Of a DNA stretch of 64,000 nucleotides, positions 1 through 8,632 are shown one piece after another. A program made the translations under genes and the position numbers. This DNA is from Bacteroidales bacterium UBA1680. Its GTDB lineage: Bacteria > Bacteroidota > Bacteroidia > Bacteroidales > UBA932. The DNA is taken from the NCBI GenBank assembly GCA_002320605.1, contig DCKG01000028.1, forward strand, positions 85,565 to 149,564, written 5' to 3'. Numbering within the stretch: the stretch's first letter is position 1; each line of letters begins with the position of its first letter. The notes under the pieces are model-generated. The model saw nothing but the letters and a program-made list of their open reading frames with translations, did no database searches and was not told where the DNA came from.

Positions 1-169
1 AGATGCGGTACAAACCGTTGAAGAAAACGTAGTTGGCAAGGAAGGCGAAGAAAAGAAGCATCGTCAGGACGACATACAGCCTCAGATGAGCGGGGATGCG
101 TCCGCACAGGCGGCGGAGTCTTGCCTCCGCTCCCTCCTGCATCATTCGGAACAGACTTTTCTTTTTCAT
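1..169 (-). CDS. traL: Conjugative transposon protein TraL (partial)
   Basis: This is the first 56 codons of a minus-strand gene that continues past the window edge. It starts MKKKSLFRMMQEGAEARL, has a basic amphipathic region and then a hydrophobic segment (VVLTMLLFFAFLANYVFF) that is probably the single membrane helix of TraL-type proteins. The start codon overlaps the traK stop as ATGA (166-169), indicating translational coupling. The position directly after traK agrees with the usual traI-J-K-L order. The identification rests mainly on gene order, because the C-terminus is not visible. Confidence 0.7.
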   Translation of the reverse strand, partial: MKKKSLFRMMQEGAEARLRRLCGRIPAHLRLYVVLTMLLFFAFLANYVFFNGLYRI

Positions 170-789
170 CGCTTATGGGTACTGATGTCCTTGTTCTCCA
201 CAATCTCGAATCCCTCGATGTTGAAACCGCTCGGGTTGTCATCGCTTCGGTTCGTGTTCAGCAGGCGGCACTCCGTGACAAGGCTGCGTTCCGTGACGTT
301 GCTGGCACGGATAATCAGCTGTCGGGCATACGTCCTTGCGGAATACGGATAGCGGTCGAAGTCACAGAGTACACTGTCCACCTGCACGACTTGGTTGATG
401 TTGCCCGCTATGATACGGTTGTAATATCCCCTCTCCGAGAAATCCCGATAATAGTTGTAGGCACTCTTGTCCGCCAAGAGCAATGCACGGGAGATATTCC
501 TCTCAATGGCATTCTTGTCGGGTGAAAGCGTGAAGAACAGTTCGTGGAAGCGGCGGATATGCTCCTTCGCCTCGGCAGGTCTGTTCTGCGACAAATCCTG
601 CGAGAGTGCGAGCATCAGCGACTTTCCACCGTCCAGCACATAGATTTTCTGCCTCTGGGCTTCGGCGAAGGAGTAGGCACTCCACACCGAATAGCCTGTA
701 AGGGCGGCACACAGGCAGACGACCACCAACGTAAAGAGCCTTATCTGCCTGAAACTTGTTTCGATATTCTTTAATGACTTAAATTCCAT
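166..789 (-). CDS. traK: Conjugative transposon protein TraK
   Basis: This 207-residue protein has a short cytoplasmic N-terminus, one membrane helix at about residues 18-38 (LFTLVVVCLCAALTGYSVW) and a long periplasmic domain. That layout resembles VirB8, the inner-membrane scaffold of type IV secretion. The sequence NIETSFRQIRLFTLVVV is typical of TraK of Bacteroides conjugative transposons. It lies 11 bp after traJ and overlaps traL by 4 bp. Assignment comes from family recognition plus the operon order J-K-L. Confidence 0.85.
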   Translation of the reverse strand: MEFKSLKNIETSFRQIRLFTLVVVCLCAALTGYSVWSAYSFAEAQRQKIYVLDGGKSLMLALSQDLSQNRPAEAKEHIRRFHELFFTLSPDKNAIERNISRALLLADKSAYNYYRDFSERGYYNRIIAGNINQVVQVDSVLCDFDRYPYSARTYARQLIIRASNVTERSLVTECRLLNTNRSDDNPSGFNIEGFEIVENKDISTHKR

Positions 790-800
790 AGCGTTTCTTT

Positions 801-1886
801 CTAATTTGATGATTCCGATGAATTGCCGCCTCTCCTGCGGAAAAGCTGTCCTGCCACCTCTTTGGCTTTATGCCCCGCACTGCGTAAGACCTGTTTGCCG
901 TGTCCTCCGGCATATCCGCCGACGGCTCCGCCCACAGCACCTGCGATACCTGCCCCCTTTGCGGCTGCAAGTCCCACGTTCTTGCCATAGTTGCCTGCAC
1001 CTCCCGCTTGGATAATCCAACCGGCAACGGTGGGGACGGTAAAGTAGCCGATGATGCCGATAATCATGAAGACAAGGTACACGCCGTTCGAGGCATCTAT
1101 GGAATAGGTCGGGTCGTTCTGCAACTGCGTGATGTCGTGCTTGAGCATCAGTTCCTGAATCTTTGCCAGCATCGAACTGAACAAGTCCGCCACCGGCAGC
1201 CACAGATAGATGGATACGTACCTCGTTATCCATTGCGTGAGGGTACTCTGAAAACCGTCCCATACGGAGATGGCGAAGGCTATCGGTCCCAAGATGGAGA
1301 GGACAATCAGGAAGAATGTCCGGAGCGTGTCGATGAGCAGGGCGGAAGCGGCGAAGAGCAGTTCTAAAAACTCCCGCACCATATTGCGGAATGATTTTCT
1401 CAGATTATACACACCACGTTCCACATACATGCCCGCCATCGTCGCCATATCCGAAGGCGAGAGACCGAGTTCATCCAGCTTCTTGTCAAACTCCTCGTTG
1501 CTCACCAAGTAGGCGGTCTCCGGGTCACGCACCATCGCCTCGTACTCCATTTTGTCCCGCAACTTGCGGTATTCGTCCATGCTGAAGGTCTGCTTTTCGA
1601 GCATCTTGTGTGTACCCTGCACAACGGGACTGAGTACCCCGTTGATAGTCTCCAGCACCATCGGAAAGAATAGGATACAGAGCCCCAGAGCAAACGGACG
1701 GAGCAGCGGATAGACGTCGATGGGTTCGGCACGAGCCAAGGTCTGCCATACCCTGAGTGCCACATAGAAGAGCGCGCCCAAGCCCGCAATGCCTTTGGCA
1801 ACGCCTATCATGTCGCCACACATCGGCATCATCTCCGTATAAAGGGTACGGAGGACTTGGTGCAGGTTGTCAAATTCCGCTCCCAT
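801..1886 (-). CDS. traJ: Conjugative transposon protein TraJ (VirB6-like membrane channel)
   Basis: This 361-residue polytopic membrane protein has hydrophobic segments near residues 25-45, 65-85, 175-215, 225-245 and 275-300. It ends in a Gly/Ala-rich stretch (AAAKGAGIAGAVGGAVGGYAGGHG) and a basic tail. The multi-helix layout with a central extramembrane region is that of TraJ, the presumed VirB6-type channel component of the Bacteroidota mating apparatus. It starts 2 bp after the traI stop codon and is followed by traK. Confidence 0.85.
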   Translation of the reverse strand: MGAEFDNLHQVLRTLYTEMMPMCGDMIGVAKGIAGLGALFYVALRVWQTLARAEPIDVYPLLRPFALGLCILFFPMVLETINGVLSPVVQGTHKMLEKQTFSMDEYRKLRDKMEYEAMVRDPETAYLVSNEEFDKKLDELGLSPSDMATMAGMYVERGVYNLRKSFRNMVREFLELLFAASALLIDTLRTFFLIVLSILGPIAFAISVWDGFQSTLTQWITRYVSIYLWLPVADLFSSMLAKIQELMLKHDITQLQNDPTYSIDASNGVYLVFMIIGIIGYFTVPTVAGWIIQAGGAGNYGKNVGLAAAKGAGIAGAVGGAVGGYAGGHGKQVLRSAGHKAKEVAGQLFRRRGGNSSESSN

Positions 1887-1888
1887 GA

Positions 1889-2518
1889 CTACCAGTATCT
1901 TTCGTTATCCGTTCCATAGAGCGAGAGCACCCGGTCGGTATCCTGCTGCTTCTTGGCTCTGAGGTAGCTCACGGAGATGTTCTTGTTCGTGTAGTAACGC
2001 ACGAGGTTGCGGTAGTCCCGCACCTCCTTGTAGCAGCGATCCACCACGTCCATACGCTCCTTGTCGGTCATTTTCAGCGTGGTGATGTTCACCACCTGCT
2101 TCAGCTCCTTGAGCAGATTGTTGCTCTCTCCGAGTAGTTTGGTGTAGCCGTTGGCGATGGCAACCAGCTCCTCCGGTCGGAAGTTCGGGTCGGAGAGCAT
2201 CTTCTTGTAGTTGTTTACATAGATGTCGGAGATTTCCCCGACCATCAGGATGGTCTCCTTCACCCTTTGGGCATCCCGCACAAGGTCGTTTACCTTTTTC
2301 AGGGCATCGTAGTACTTCTTGCTCTCATTGTAGAGCTTCTCGACCTCCTTGAAGTTGTCAAGCGTGTTCTTGACCGTCTTGGAGGTCTGCACGATTTCCT
2401 TGGTCGTGTTGATGATGCTCTGTGCGAGGTTGGTGGGATCAGTGACCACCCATTGGGCGTGTGCGCTGCCTGCCAAGAGGCAACCGCACGCCATAAGCAT
2501 TAAAATTCTCTTTCTCAT
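1889..2518 (-). CDS. traI: Conjugative transposon protein TraI (DUF4141)
   Basis: The 209-residue product begins MRKRILMLMACGCLLAGSAHAQW, a signal peptide with an AHA-type cleavage site. The ATG at 2518 is chosen because the open frame extends upstream without any signal-peptide-like start. The mature part is long and helical with heptad-like spacing (TKEIVQTSKTVKNTLDNFKEVEKLYNESKKYYDALKK), typical of the DUF4141 TraI proteins. VirB5-like pilus-tip or periplasmic roles have been suggested for this family, but function is not shown here. It sits between traG and traJ. Confidence 0.82.
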   Translation of the reverse strand: MRKRILMLMACGCLLAGSAHAQWVVTDPTNLAQSIINTTKEIVQTSKTVKNTLDNFKEVEKLYNESKKYYDALKKVNDLVRDAQRVKETILMVGEISDIYVNNYKKMLSDPNFRPEELVAIANGYTKLLGESNNLLKELKQVVNITTLKMTDKERMDVVDRCYKEVRDYRNLVRYYTNKNISVSYLRAKKQQDTDRVLSLYGTDNERYW

Positions 2519-2550
2519 TTTACGTTGGATTTTAGTGTGATTGTTATTTA

Positions 2551-5037
2551 CTATTCTTCTTCGGCGAGTTGCCTGACGGCAAGCTCCATGTTTCCGCCGA
2601 GTTGCTCGGCACGGGCGAGCACCCGCATCTTCTCGGTCTCCTCCGTCGTGTAGGTGAGGTATTCGGCTTTCGACACTTCGGTGGCATAGACGGCGGACTG
2701 CACGCCGCCCAGTCCGATCCACACCTCCTTGTACGACCGTGTGGCATCGTTGCTCTGGTTGATGGAGAGTATCTGCCCCCGTTCCTTGTCCGTCAGTCCC
2801 AAGAGAGCCTGTATCTGGTCGAACTTGTTCATATACTTGCGCTGGTCAAGCAGTATTTTGCAGTCAGAGTTGTTGATGATGGACTCCTTGACAATATCTG
2901 AGGAGATGATGTCATCCACCTCCTGCGTCACCACGACCGCCTCGCCGAAGAATTTTCGTACCGTCTTGTAGAGGTATTTTATATATCCCGCCATGTTTGC
3001 GGACGCAATCGCCTTCCAAGCCTCCTCGATAAGGATGACCTTCCGTATCCCTTTCAATCGTCGCATCTTATTAATGAAGAGTTCCATAATGATGATGGTC
3101 GTGATGGGAAAAAGGATGGGATGATCCTTTATCGCATCGATTTCGAAGACGATGAAGCGTGCGTTCAGCAGGTCGATCTGCTTGTCCGAGTTCAGCAGGT
3201 AGTCGTATTCCCCTCCCTTGTAGTACGGCTCCAGCACGTTGAGAAAATTGGCCAAGTCAAAATCCTTTTCCCTGACCTTTTTCTCACGGAGCAATGCCGA
3301 GTAGTCGGTGGTGAGATACTCGTAAAAGCTGTTGAACGAGGGAACGATAGCGTCGTCCGCCTTGATGCGCTCGATAAAGAGCGACACGGCATTGGAGAGG
3401 GCAACCTCTTCTGAGCGTGTGGCAGGCTCGTTGTCCTTCTTCCATAGTGTCAGCAGCAGGGTCTTGATGCTCTCCCGCTTCTCCACATCGAACACCTTGT
3501 CCGTCGTGTAGAAGGGATTGAAGCTGATGGGACTCTCGTCCGAGTAGGTGAAATAGACCCCGTCCTCGCCCTGCGTCTTGTGGCGTATCATCTCGCACAA
3601 GCCCTGATAGCTGTTTCCCGTGTCCACCAATACGATATGGGTGTTCTGTTCCCAATACTGCCTCAAGAGGTGGTTGGTGAAGAATGACTTGCCCGAACCC
3701 GAAGGTCCCAAGATGAACTTGTTGCGGTTCGTGATGATGCCTTGCTTCATCGGCAGGTCGGAGATGTCGAGATGAATCGGCTTGCCGCTGCGGTCAGCCA
3801 TCTTGATGCCGAATGGAGACAACGAATCACGGTAGTTGGTTTCCTCATTGAAGAAGCAGACCGCCTGCTCGATGAAGGTGTAAAAGCTCTCTTCTGCGGG
3901 GAAGTCGGCTTCATTGCCGGGAATGCCCGCCCAGAAGAGCGTCGGCACATCCACCGTGTTGTGCCGTGGCTTGCACTCCATCAGTGCAAGCTGGCTGCCC
4001 ACGTCGTTGCGGATACGGCGGAGTTCCTCCTCGTCCTCACTCCACGCCAAGACATTGCAATGGCAGCGGACGGAGGTAAGTCCGAAGCTGTGCGCCTCGT
4101 TCAGGTACTCGTCGATCCATTGCTTGTTGATTTGATTGGAGCGACTGTAACGGGAGAGCGAGTGCATGTTCCGTGCGTTCTTCTCGAAGCGTTGCAGGTT
4201 CTCCGCACTGTCGTCAATCAGCACATACTGGTTGTAGATATGGCTGCACGGCAGCAACAGTCCTACGGGAGCGGCGAAGGAGAGGCGGCAGTCGCTGCGG
4301 TCGGTGGAGAGACGTTCGTAACGCATATCCGTACCGACCAGTCCGGGCAGGTCTTCCGTATCGGAGAGGGTATGCAGGCAGAGCCGCTTGTCGCCGATAC
4401 GCATCCGGTCGGCTCTCAGGTCGATGTCCTCCAAGACCGTCGTGTCGGAAAGGGAGAGCGAGAAATACTTCTCTATCAGTCCCGGCTTTTCCTCCGTGCC
4501 GACAATCTCTTCATCGCTCAGGCGAGAGAGACGAATAAAACCGCACTCGTTCATAATCCGCTCAAACTGCTCGGTCGCTTCGATGAACTTGCGGGCGGTA
4601 TCCTTGTCTCGTACCTCCTTGGGGATGATGTGCCCACGGCAGAGCGTGGAAAAATTGCTCTGCTGCCGGCTACGGTTCTTGGTCGTCTTGGTCAGGAACA
4701 GGTAGCAGGCGTGGTTCAGGAAGGGTCGCTCGTTGAAGTGCCGCTCGAAACTGCGGGAGAGGAAACTCATCTCCTCCTTCTGCAAGTCCGGACGGTAGCC
4801 CTCCTTGACAAACCAGTCCTGCTTGTGTACGACACTGTAGGTCGGCAACACTTTGATTGCTTTTACCCAAGCCGAATGAATGGCGGCATACTCCGCGCTC
4901 GTCACCGTATAGAGTTCGGGAAGCTCGACCCGGAAGGCGACCGTGATGTCGGCATCCTTTGAGAGGATGCACCCCTCTTCGACGGCAAGCAGCGGGAAGC
5001 GGTTCTCCAGCGTGGTGGCTTTCAGTACGTTTCTCAT
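2551..5037 (-). CDS. traG: TraG, VirB4-type conjugation ATPase
   Basis: The 828-residue product is the ATPase that powers the mating channel. A Walker A motif GPSGSGKS lies at about residues 440-447, followed by HIVLVDTGNSYQGLC and a Walker B region with hydrophobic strand plus acidic residues (KVILIEEAWKAIASANMAGYIKYL at about 665). The N-terminal half is the VirB4 membrane-associated domain (TTLENRFPLLAVEEGCILSKDADITVAFRVELPEL). Length and domain order are normal for the family. The start codon overlaps the traF stop (ATGA at 5034-5037). Confidence 0.95.
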   Translation of the reverse strand: MRNVLKATTLENRFPLLAVEEGCILSKDADITVAFRVELPELYTVTSAEYAAIHSAWVKAIKVLPTYSVVHKQDWFVKEGYRPDLQKEEMSFLSRSFERHFNERPFLNHACYLFLTKTTKNRSRQQSNFSTLCRGHIIPKEVRDKDTARKFIEATEQFERIMNECGFIRLSRLSDEEIVGTEEKPGLIEKYFSLSLSDTTVLEDIDLRADRMRIGDKRLCLHTLSDTEDLPGLVGTDMRYERLSTDRSDCRLSFAAPVGLLLPCSHIYNQYVLIDDSAENLQRFEKNARNMHSLSRYSRSNQINKQWIDEYLNEAHSFGLTSVRCHCNVLAWSEDEEELRRIRNDVGSQLALMECKPRHNTVDVPTLFWAGIPGNEADFPAEESFYTFIEQAVCFFNEETNYRDSLSPFGIKMADRSGKPIHLDISDLPMKQGIITNRNKFILGPSGSGKSFFTNHLLRQYWEQNTHIVLVDTGNSYQGLCEMIRHKTQGEDGVYFTYSDESPISFNPFYTTDKVFDVEKRESIKTLLLTLWKKDNEPATRSEEVALSNAVSLFIERIKADDAIVPSFNSFYEYLTTDYSALLREKKVREKDFDLANFLNVLEPYYKGGEYDYLLNSDKQIDLLNARFIVFEIDAIKDHPILFPITTIIIMELFINKMRRLKGIRKVILIEEAWKAIASANMAGYIKYLYKTVRKFFGEAVVVTQEVDDIISSDIVKESIINNSDCKILLDQRKYMNKFDQIQALLGLTDKERGQILSINQSNDATRSYKEVWIGLGGVQSAVYATEVSKAEYLTYTTEETEKMRVLARAEQLGGNMELAVRQLAEEE

Positions 5038-5411
5038 TCTTTCTCCTCCTTTCCTTTGTTCATTCTTTTATTCTCTCCTCTCTTTCGTCTCGGCAGTTCC
5101 TTGTGCCGCAGCAGACGGGGAATGCGTCGTCGGTTGATGAGGTATCGGGGATGGCTGTGCAGCGCGGAACGCTTCATCAGCCCGTGTTCCCCGTACTTCC
5201 TGTTCAGGGAGAAGGTCTGCCACACCAGAACGGATGCGGCAGTCCCTCCGAAGCCGATACAGATCCATTGACTGACACCCGCCATATAGAGGATGACAAA
5301 CAGCACGAAAAGGGCGAGAAGCCCTCCGGCGAAAATGAACAGGTATTGGCTTTTGAGTCCCTGAAACTCTACCGAGCGACCGATTCCCTTGTTGATGGGA
5401 TAGGTCTCCAT
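5034..5411 (-). CDS. traF: Conjugative transposon protein TraF (DUF4133)
   Basis: This small 125-residue membrane protein has two hydrophobic helices at about residues 26-44 and 47-66 (YLFIFAGGLLALFVLFVILYM and QWICIGFGGTAASVLVWQTF) and a very basic, Lys/Arg-rich C-terminal tail. METYPINKGIGRSVEFQGLKSQY is characteristic of the DUF4133/TraF family, which is comparable to VirB3. It lies between traE and traG with a 4-bp overlap to traG and a 4-bp gap to traE. Confidence 0.88.
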   Translation of the reverse strand: METYPINKGIGRSVEFQGLKSQYLFIFAGGLLALFVLFVILYMAGVSQWICIGFGGTAASVLVWQTFSLNRKYGEHGLMKRSALHSHPRYLINRRRIPRLLRHKELPRRKRGENKRMNKGKEEKE

Positions 5412-5415
5412 AGGC

Positions 5416-5715
5416 TTAGAGGAAGAAACTTCTCAGGATGGTGGCTGCCACGATGAGGAAAATACACGCTCCAAACCAGCTTGCGGCGGTCTTCGAGGTG
5501 TCGGGATCGCCGGACGAGAACTTGGAGTAGACCTTTACCCCACCGATAAGTCCCACGACCGCACCGATGGCGTAGATAAGTTTCGTGGCGGGGTCGAAAT
5601 AGGAAGTCACCATGTTGGTGGCTTGGTTGATGCCCGACAAGCCGTTGCCTTGGGCAAAGGCAGAGGAAATGGAAAGCAGCAGGACGGCTGCGATTAGAAA
5701 ATGTCTTTTGGTCAT
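5416..5715 (-). CDS. traE: Conjugative transposon protein TraE (DUF4134)
   Basis: This 99-residue protein starts with a signal peptide (MTKRHFLIAAVLLLSISSAFAQ) and has two further hydrophobic segments (LIYAIGAVVGLIGGVKVYSKF and FGACIFLIVAATILRSFFL). Size, signal peptide and two-helix layout match the DUF4134 TraE family, which looks like a VirB2-type pilin. A gap of 144 bp without a gene separates it from the traD-like gene upstream, so a promoter could lie there, although I see no clear TAnnTTTG element. Confidence 0.88.
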   Translation of the reverse strand: MTKRHFLIAAVLLLSISSAFAQGNGLSGINQATNMVTSYFDPATKLIYAIGAVVGLIGGVKVYSKFSSGDPDTSKTAASWFGACIFLIVAATILRSFFL

Positions 5716-5859
5716 AAATCTTTGTTTTGTGCCAAGAGGATTGGATAGGTCCTCCCGACGGATGAATACTGTTGTTACTTTCGGATTTCAGTGGTGGCTT
5801 CTCTCTCAGGGTCAGCCGTACTCTTTTTCTTTCATCGTCCTTGATGTTTAATGGGTTTG

Positions 5860-6468
5860 TTACTGTTTGTCCCTGCCGTCAGAGGGAACATAAAGTTCTT
5901 CAAAACGGCTGCGGACAATATCGTCTATCGTGGAAGAACGGACTGTGTCGCTTCTGAGTGTTTCCATCAGACGGGTGCCTTCCAACTCGGTCAGCGTCTC
6001 ACTGGCTCTTTGTCGCTCCGCTATGGAAGAGGCGTTTCGGTGTATGACCGACAAGGCTTCCTGCACCCGTTCAAAGTCAATTCCCGTGGCGTATTCGCTT
6101 TCCCCCTGTATGGGAAGTTCTTCGTCCTCCTCTTCAAACGATGGTGCATCCGAAGACTCATACGTTAAAGGAATCTCATCTATGTCGGGCAGATTATCCG
6201 GCTCTTCCGATGGATTTTGTCCGTTTTCAGGAGCAAATGTAGAAGCCTTTTTTGCTTCCGCCTCGCCTTTTGGATAACTGCGTACTTGTGGCTTCGAGTG
6301 GCATACCTGAAAGCGACTTTTACCGATGATTTCAGCCTCGGAAACCTCTTCTGTGGGACTTTCCATTTTGGCTTTTCTCCTTGCCGTCCTCTTTCTCCGT
6401 TCGTATCCGAAGAACAGAAGCAGCCACAGGAGATAGAGCACGAATGCGATAAAAACTACTCGGAACAT
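5860..6468 (-). CDS. TraD-like conjugal transfer protein, single-helix acidic protein
   Basis: The 202-residue product begins MFRVVFIAFVLYLLWLLLFFGYERRKR, an N-terminal membrane anchor followed by a positive stop, and then a mostly acidic, low-complexity cytoplasmic region (SFEEEDEELPIQGE). The start at 6468 is preferred to an upstream one because it puts the membrane helix at the N-terminus and overlaps the stop of the upstream ParA-like gene by 13 bp. It corresponds to the DUF4122/TraD-type gene found before traE in these elements. Molecular role unknown. Confidence 0.65.
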   Translation of the reverse strand: MFRVVFIAFVLYLLWLLLFFGYERRKRTARRKAKMESPTEEVSEAEIIGKSRFQVCHSKPQVRSYPKGEAEAKKASTFAPENGQNPSEEPDNLPDIDEIPLTYESSDAPSFEEEDEELPIQGESEYATGIDFERVQEALSVIHRNASSIAERQRASETLTELEGTRLMETLRSDTVRSSTIDDIVRSRFEELYVPSDGRDKQ

Positions 6469-7211
6469 AGGCGGGAGATGATTTCGAGGAGCTCTTTTCC
6501 CAAACCGTCGGCAAGCCGACCTGATGTCCCGCCACAGGGAGAACGGAGCGTACAAATACCAGCCTTACTGTCAGCGAAGCAGGGACGGAAATGTCTGGAA
6601 TATGGTAAGGAGGTCTGCATAAGTACAGCTCCCGTTTCATCGGCAAGCGTCCGACAGCGTTCTTGGACTTCATCTTTTTCCCAAGAGCCGACCATGTTGC
6701 GAAGCAGATAGAGTTCCCTGATGTTTCCCTTGCCCATGGTCAATATCTGTTCGCCAACAATCTCAATGAAGCGGCGGACGGCATCGGTATCCATCGGGTT
6801 GCCCGTAACGGGAAAGATGACCGCATCCATACGGGTCAGCAATTCCACCGTCCCTTCGGTTCGCATCAATGGAGGAAGGTCGAAAAAGACACACTTGGGG
6901 CGAACTTCCGCTTGGAGTCGCTCTGCTTCATTCCATGCTTTTGCTACGGGAACGCAGACGATTGGATAGGGTTGGAGGCATAATGGTTGCCGCATCGGAT
7001 TTTTGAGACTCTTATCGGAAAATCCTTGTTTTTGTCCCTCAGTTTCTTTTCCACGCAGGTAAGCCGTCGTATAGAGCGGATAATTACAGTCTATTACCGC
7101 AACGCTGTATCCTAAATGATAGTGAAGGGTACTTGCCGCAAGTATGGTAAGCGTGGTTTTGCCAACGCCTCCCAAAGGGGATGCAATGGCGATGTGAATA
7201 GGATTGCTCAT
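6456..7211 (-). CDS. Second ParA/MinD-like ATPase of the tra operon, altered Walker A
   Basis: This 251-residue protein has the ParA/MinD fold signature: P-loop SPLGGVGKTTLT near residues 11-22, switch I-like VAVIDCNYPLYTT at about 37-49 and Walker B-like CVFFDLPPL at about 107-115. The deviant Walker motif of this class is KGGxGKT/S; here the signature lysine position is leucine (LGGVGKTT). TraA in the same operon keeps the lysine, so this appears to be a diverged paralogue. It follows the traD-like gene at 7235 by 23 bp and overlaps the next one. Active ATP hydrolysis is uncertain. Confidence 0.8.
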   Translation of the reverse strand: MSNPIHIAIASPLGGVGKTTLTILAASTLHYHLGYSVAVIDCNYPLYTTAYLRGKETEGQKQGFSDKSLKNPMRQPLCLQPYPIVCVPVAKAWNEAERLQAEVRPKCVFFDLPPLMRTEGTVELLTRMDAVIFPVTGNPMDTDAVRRFIEIVGEQILTMGKGNIRELYLLRNMVGSWEKDEVQERCRTLADETGAVLMQTSLPYSRHFRPCFADSKAGICTLRSPCGGTSGRLADGLGKELLEIISRLCSE

Positions 7212-7234
7212 GATTTTTCTTTGATGGGTGAATA

Positions 7235-7828
7235 CTATATCTTGATGAACTTGCTGTAATCGAAGCTCCCGGACTGAACCGCCTTGGGAGCTTGATTCAT
7301 GACACGCTCCAACAATTCATGGACACGTCCACCGGCAACTTTCTCTATCTCTTGGAGCATCGGTGAATCGTGCAGCTTACAGATGGTTTCTGCCGCTTTG
7401 ACCTCTTCCTCTATGGGAGCCTCCTTACGGGACAGGACACTGCCCATGTGGTGCAGTTCTCTCGCTGTGATGCTCTCCGAGAGAGAATGGCTTTCTCCCT
7501 CGAACTCCACCTGAACGTACTCCTCTTCACTTTCCATATCTTGAAGTTCCGAAGATGGAACAGGCTCGCTATTCTCCGCGTTCTCACTCTCTTCTTCGAG
7601 CATTATGGGAAGTTCGGCCAGCAGGACGTTCTCCTCTTGCGCGAACTCCCGCTTGGGAATACGGATGGTAACAACGACTTTGGCTTTTCCCCGTTCCTTG
7701 AAGAAGAGTCTTAGGTCTTGATAAAGTTTCTTGGCTTTTCGATAGATGTCGTACAGGAAGCGCACGACCTGTACGCTGCCGAGATAAGCTAAGCCTACCA
7801 GCAGCAGAATGAAGATTACCTGCTTCAT
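7235..7828 (-). CDS. Conjugal transfer protein, TraD-like membrane-anchored protein
   Basis: The 197-residue product starts with a membrane helix (MKQVIFILLLVGLAYLGSVQVVRFLY), then a basic stretch (YRKAKKLYQDLRLFFKERGKAK), then a Glu-rich region (ESENAENSEPVPSSELQDMESEEEYVQ). The layout repeats that of the 5860-6468 gene, and each is paired with a ParA/DUF3408 gene, which suggests partial duplication of a module. Its start overlaps the traC stop (ATGA at 7825-7828). Assignment is by position and topology; function unknown. Confidence 0.6.
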   Translation of the reverse strand: MKQVIFILLLVGLAYLGSVQVVRFLYDIYRKAKKLYQDLRLFFKERGKAKVVVTIRIPKREFAQEENVLLAELPIMLEEESENAENSEPVPSSELQDMESEEEYVQVEFEGESHSLSESITARELHHMGSVLSRKEAPIEEEVKAAETICKLHDSPMLQEIEKVAGGRVHELLERVMNQAPKAVQSGSFDYSKFIKI

Positions 7829-8199
7829 CGCTCGAATCGTTTACGGAATTGTTGCTCGAACAGGGCGTCTATCTCATCGCGATGGGTATCAAGATGGTGA
7901 CGGATGATATTGTCGATATAGGCAGAAAGAGGCAGGCTGTTGCCTGTGATTGTGCCTACGATACAGGCTATCTCATCTTTAATCTGCTGGGAAACATAGA
8001 CGGAAACTCCCTTTTCCATGATGTGCCGTTTCAGGAAGGTCTCCTCGTAATCACCGACCTCTTGTTTCGGCTTTCCCTTTCCTGTCTCCGAACGCTCTAT
8101 CAGCGTGGTGGAATTACGGATAGTCACCTTGGATGATACACTCTTGTTTTCCATGCGGGCAGTCTGCCCTGCATTCTGTCTTACATTTTGTTTCTTCAT
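7825..8199 (-). CDS. traC: Conjugal transfer protein TraC (DUF3408)
   Basis: The C-terminal half carries the DUF3408 pattern: GVSVYVSQQIKDEIACIVGTITGNSLPLSAYIDNIIRHHLDTHRDEIDALF, a ribbon-helix-helix-like DNA-binding segment. The N-terminus is basic and Ser/Thr-rich. The start at 8199 (MKKQNVRQN) is chosen because it follows the traB stop by a single base; an in-frame ATG at 8229 is an alternative. It forms a pair with traB, which has the same C-terminal domain. Confidence 0.8.
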   Translation of the reverse strand: MKKQNVRQNAGQTARMENKSVSSKVTIRNSTTLIERSETGKGKPKQEVGDYEETFLKRHIMEKGVSVYVSQQIKDEIACIVGTITGNSLPLSAYIDNIIRHHLDTHRDEIDALFEQQFRKRFER

Positions 8200-8200
8200 C

Positions 8201-8632
8201 TTACAATAGTTTTTTGAATTTGAGTTCATTTAATCTGTTTATTTCGTCCTTATAGACTTTAAAGTGGTGGAGGATGATGTTCTCGGCGTAGATCCCGATA
8301 GTCATTTCCCTGTTTTTCATCGACATGACTATCTCTGCCAGTTTTTCCTGCAATTCTCTGGCGACATAGATGGTCTTACGGTCTTTCAGATTGTTGCGGT
8401 AGATAAACAGAGATTCGTAGTCTCCTTTGGGAAGCCTGCGACGAGTTCGACTTGTGGAACGTCTTGCGTCTTCCTGTTCTTCGACATCATCTGATACTTC
8501 CAATTCATCTTCCTTGGATTCTTTGGGAACGGGTAAAACTTCTTCCCGAGGCTTCATTGGGATGCCCTGTGAAATCAACTCCCGAATAGCTGCAGGATCG
8601 ACTTTCCCTTTATTCTTCTCTGCCATAAGCAT
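8201..8632 (-). CDS. traB: Conjugal transfer protein TraB (DUF3408)
   Basis: This 143-residue protein has a C-terminal DUF3408 domain (LFIYRNNLKDRKTIYVARELQEKLAEIVMSMKNREMTIGIYAENIILHHFKVYKDEINRL), homologous to that of the adjacent traC. The first half is charged and probably disordered (EDELEVSDDVEEQEDARRSTSRTRRRLPKGD). It overlaps the 3' end of traA by 23 bp. Proteins of this type usually accompany TraA and may act in DNA or partner binding; that role is inferred. Confidence 0.8.
   Translation of the reverse strand: MLMAEKNKGKVDPAAIRELISQGIPMKPREEVLPVPKESKEDELEVSDDVEEQEDARRSTSRTRRRLPKGDYESLFIYRNNLKDRKTIYVARELQEKLAEIVMSMKNREMTIGIYAENIILHHFKVYKDEINRLNELKFKKLL

Noticed and set aside
3742..4962. 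406-codon open frame on the plus strand inside traG
   Set aside because: It is antisense to the clearly conserved VirB4 ATPase and has no family resemblance; a compositional shadow.
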